A stretch of 64,000 nt of DNA from Bradyrhizobium semiaridum (GTDB lineage Bacteria; Pseudomonadota; Alphaproteobacteria; Rhizobiales; Xanthobacteraceae). The stretch spans positions 1 through 64,000 of the forward strand of contig NZ_JAGKJJ010000016.1 in assembly GCF_020329505.1 (NCBI RefSeq), given 5' to 3'. Below are positions 62,007 to 64,000 of this stretch, piece by piece. Each line of letters opens with the position of its first letter. Position 1 is the first letter of the stretch. The notes beneath the pieces are model-generated. The model was not told the DNA's origin and did no database searches. It was given only the letters and a program-made list of their open reading frames with translations. The position numbers and the translations under genes were made by a program.

Positions 62007-63137
62007 ATGACGAATGACCTGCACGCGCATTTGATCGAGCTGGCCTATGAGGCCGCGGTGGTGCCCGAGCTGTGGCCCAATGTCCTGCATCAGGTCGGCA
62101 ACATCGCGAGCGCGCGCGGCATCGTGCTCTTGACCGCGGCGCCGCAGGACATGCGCTGGATCGCATCCCCCGATATGCACGAGGATACCGTTGCCTATGT
62201 CGAGGGACGCTGGCACGAGCGCAACGGACGGCTGCCGCGCCTGCTCGCGGCCAATCACGCCGGCTTCCTGCGCGACATCGACGTGTTCGCTTCGCCCGAG
62301 GAGGTGCAGCAGGATTTCCAGATCCGCGAATTCTTCCGCCCGCGCGGGCTCGGATGGGGCGCCGGCACCGCGATCCCGGTGCCGAGCGGCGAGGTGCTGA
62401 TCTACAGCGTCGAGCGCGAATACCATCGCGGGCCGATCGAAAAGGAAGCGATCGAGCAGCTCGATGCGCTGCGCCCGCACCTGGCGCGCGCGGCGCTGCT
62501 GTCGGCACGGCTCGGCATGGAGCGCGCCAGGGCGGCAACCGAATCGCTGGCGATGCTCGGCCTGCCCGCGGCGGTGCTGCGCCGCGGCGGCCGGCTGATG
62601 ACGGCCAACCCGCTGTTCGACCGCTTGGTCCCCGACGTGATGCAGGACCGCACAGATCGCCTCACGCTCGCATCGGCGGCGGCCGATCCGCTGTTCGCAC
62701 AAGCGCTGGCAGCGCTCGAGCAGGGCTTCATCACCGTGGAGGTGCGCTCGGTGCCGATCGCGGCGCAGGATGACCGTCCTCCGCTGATCGTGCATCTGGT
62801 CCCGATCCATGGGACGGCGCAGGATCTGTTCGACCGCGCGTCGGCGATCGTGATCGTGACGCCCGTGGTGCCGTCGGAAGTGCCGACCGCGGAGGTGCTG
62901 CAAGGCCTGTTCGATCTGACGCCGGCCGAAGCGCGCGTCGCCCGCGGCATCGGTGAAGGCCGAACCATCGAGACGATCGCCGGCGCATTCGGCATTTCCC
63001 GCGAAACCGTGCGCAACCAGCTCAAGGCGGTGCTGGCGAAGACCGGGCTGAAGCGGCAGGTGGAGCTGGCCGGACTGCTTGCCGGCGCCAAGGTGCCGCT
63101 GGGTTCGGCCGCACTCGCGGACAGGGACGATCAGTAG
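62007..63137 (+). CDS. LuxR-type helix-turn-helix transcriptional regulator
   Basis: A 376-residue regulator. The C-terminal DNA-binding domain is LTPAEARVARGIGEGRTIETIAGAFGISRETVRNQLKAVLAKTGLKRQVELAGLL, a complete LuxR HTH. The N-terminal 280 residues form a PAS/GAF-like sensor region (LIELAYEAAVVPELWPNVLHQV ... RHRHE-free), not an autoinducer-binding domain of the LuxR-LuxI type, and no luxI gene is nearby. This domain arrangement is common among orphan regulators in Bradyrhizobium. Target genes unknown; the neighbouring serine hydrolase is convergent with it. Confidence 0.87.
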   Translation: MTNDLHAHLIELAYEAAVVPELWPNVLHQVGNIASARGIVLLTAAPQDMRWIASPDMHEDTVAYVEGRWHERNGRLPRLLAANHAGFLRDIDVFASPEEVQQDFQIREFFRPRGLGWGAGTAIPVPSGEVLIYSVEREYHRGPIEKEAIEQLDALRPHLARAALLSARLGMERARAATESLAMLGLPAAVLRRGGRLMTANPLFDRLVPDVMQDRTDRLTLASAAADPLFAQALAALEQGFITVEVRSVPIAAQDDRPPLIVHLVPIHGTAQDLFDRASAIVIVTPVVPSEVPTAEVLQGLFDLTPAEARVARGIGEGRTIETIAGAFGISRETVRNQLKAVLAKTGLKRQVELAGLLAGAKVPLGSAALADRDDQ

Positions 63138-63214
63138 GTTCAGGCGACCTCGAAACGACCCCGAACGAAGCCCGCATCAGAACCTCGATCGAATTGTGCC
63201 CGCTGTGTCGCCGC

Positions 63215-64000
63215 TCACGCCGCGCCGTGCGTCTGGTAGAGTGCGCGTTCGAACACGCGATAGGCCGCCAGCGCATGTTGGTCCGCAAACGGCAGGATCT
63301 GCATCATGATCACGCCGGCGATGCCGGATGCCGGATCGATCCAGTAATAGGTGTTGTAGAGGCCGGCCCAGGTGAGGCTGCTGGCCTGGCGGCCGCCTTC
63401 GACCGGATCGAGATTGAGCATGTGGCCGAGGCTCCAGCGCAACCGGACGCCCGGGAAGAAATCGACGTCGTTCGACAGCGCCGGATTGGTTGTCGTCATG
63501 ACGCCGGCGGCGAGATCGCCGATCTGATTGGTCGTCAGCAGCGCCACGCTGTGCGGCCGCAGGATCGATCTGCCGTTGCGGCTGCCGCCGTTCAGCAGCG
63601 CCCGCAGCAGCGCGAGATAGTCCGGCGCCGTCGAATAGATGCCGCCGCCGCCCGAAAAGATGCGTGGCGCTGCGTGTTTCTCCAGCGGCTGCGGCAGCAG
63701 CCTGCCGTCGCCCTGACGGACATGCAAATGCGCCTCGCGGGCGCGCTGCGATGGCGTGATCGTATATCCGGTATCGTTCATGCCGAGCGGTCGCAGGATA
63801 TGATCCCTGACGTAGCGGTCGAGCGTCAGCCCGCTGGCGATCTCGACCAGCCGGCCGGCCCGGTCGAGGCCGCCGCCATAGGACCAGCGGCTGCCGGGAT
63901 CGAACATCAGCGCGCTGCGCGGCAGCGCCGGATCGGATCGCGCGGCCTGCAGATAGCGCTTGGCCTCGGCGTCCCACAGCGGATAGCTGAAGCCCGATGT
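63215..64000 (-). CDS. Serine hydrolase / beta-lactamase-family esterase (5' end outside window)
   Basis: C-terminal 261 codons of a class-C-beta-lactamase-like (EstB type) protein; the start and the SxxK nucleophile lie beyond base 64000. The frame enters at TSGFSYPLWDAEA, the conserved segment after the first motif, and continues FDPGSRWSYGGGLDRAGRLVEIASG (Tyr region) and RPLGMNDTGYTITP. The C-terminal half has FSGGGGIYSTAPDYLALLRALLNGG and GLYNTYYWIDPASGIAGVIMMQILPF. The stop at 63215 follows YQTHGAA. Probably an esterase rather than a true beta-lactamase, by resemblance. Confidence 0.88.
   Translation of the reverse strand, partial: TSGFSYPLWDAEAKRYLQAARSDPALPRSALMFDPGSRWSYGGGLDRAGRLVEIASGLTLDRYVRDHILRPLGMNDTGYTITPSQRAREAHLHVRQGDGRLLPQPLEKHAAPRIFSGGGGIYSTAPDYLALLRALLNGGSRNGRSILRPHSVALLTTNQIGDLAAGVMTTTNPALSNDVDFFPGVRLRWSLGHMLNLDPVEGGRQASSLTWAGLYNTYYWIDPASGIAGVIMMQILPFADQHALAAYRVFERALYQTHGAA

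Noticed and set aside
61742..62017. 91-codon frame ending inside the start of the LuxR-type gene
   Set aside because: The overlap looks like coupling, but there is no ribosome site, no conserved pattern and unlikely composition.

Overview
The window is high-GC, gene-dense DNA. Gene content points to an alphaproteobacterium of the Bradyrhizobium/Rhodopseudomonas type. The evidence is an ActS/ActR (RegB/RegA) redox pair, a Cys-type intracellular PHB depolymerase, a xox-like PQQ dehydrogenase cluster, beta-ketoadipate genes, an HWE sensor kinase, MmcB, and several families of dispersed palindromic intergenic repeats. It looks like ordinary chromosome: no phage, plasmid, transposase, CRISPR or rRNA was seen. 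The species assignment is inference.

Layout. 0-5 kb: the end of a protocatechuate operon (pcaF, pcaH), then mutS. 5-9.3 kb: an unknown membrane protein, an OsmC protein and a sulfonate-type ABC importer (ssuA-ssuC-ssuB order). 9.4-16 kb: glnD, ogt, a decayed DUF1304 gene and two tandem branched-chain-amino-acid-type binding proteins. 16-25.7 kb: DUF1330, penicillin-binding protein 1A, a YgjP-like metallopeptidase, phaZ, an ABC-2 exporter pair and actS-actR. 25.8-33.7 kb: mmcB, a broken VWA gene, two convergent GH13 enzymes, an RMD1/DUF155 protein, an MBL-fold hydrolase and a PHB-depolymerase-family esterase. 33.8-38.3 kb: an MFS exporter and a three-gene operon of PQQ alcohol dehydrogenase, cytochrome c and XoxJ-like binding protein. 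39-45.2 kb: a luciferase-like monooxygenase, a broken cupin gene, then a co-directional P450, ThDP decarboxylase and SDR set. 45.3-53.7 kb: an HWE kinase, a GGDEF-EAL protein, YccF, a small Cys-rich secreted protein, an SsuD-type monooxygenase, tRNA-Arg(CCG), a secreted pentapeptide-repeat protein, a Gre-family factor and a MarR regulator. 53.7-64 kb: an RND pump with its fusion protein, an alpha/beta hydrolase, an outer-membrane barrel divergent from a small Asn/Val/Gly-rich secreted protein, a LuxR-type regulator and the edge of a serine hydrolase.

How the genes work together. Several sets suggest a soil heterotroph that uses aromatic acids (pca), organosulfonates (ssuABC here, ssuD 40 kb away), alcohols (PQQ operon), storage PHB (phaZ) and alpha-glucans or trehalose (GH13 pair). 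GlnD and ActSR would tie nitrogen and redox status to metabolism. The least conventional loci are four. The PQQ dehydrogenase carries the lanthanide-type Asp-x-Asp but lacks the vicinal Cys-Cys. The P450/ThDP/SDR set has no recognised product. The small secreted protein at 61.2 kb has a strong terminator. The MarR upstream region carries two overlapping perfect palindromes. At least three genes (DUF1304, VWA, cupin) are visibly broken.
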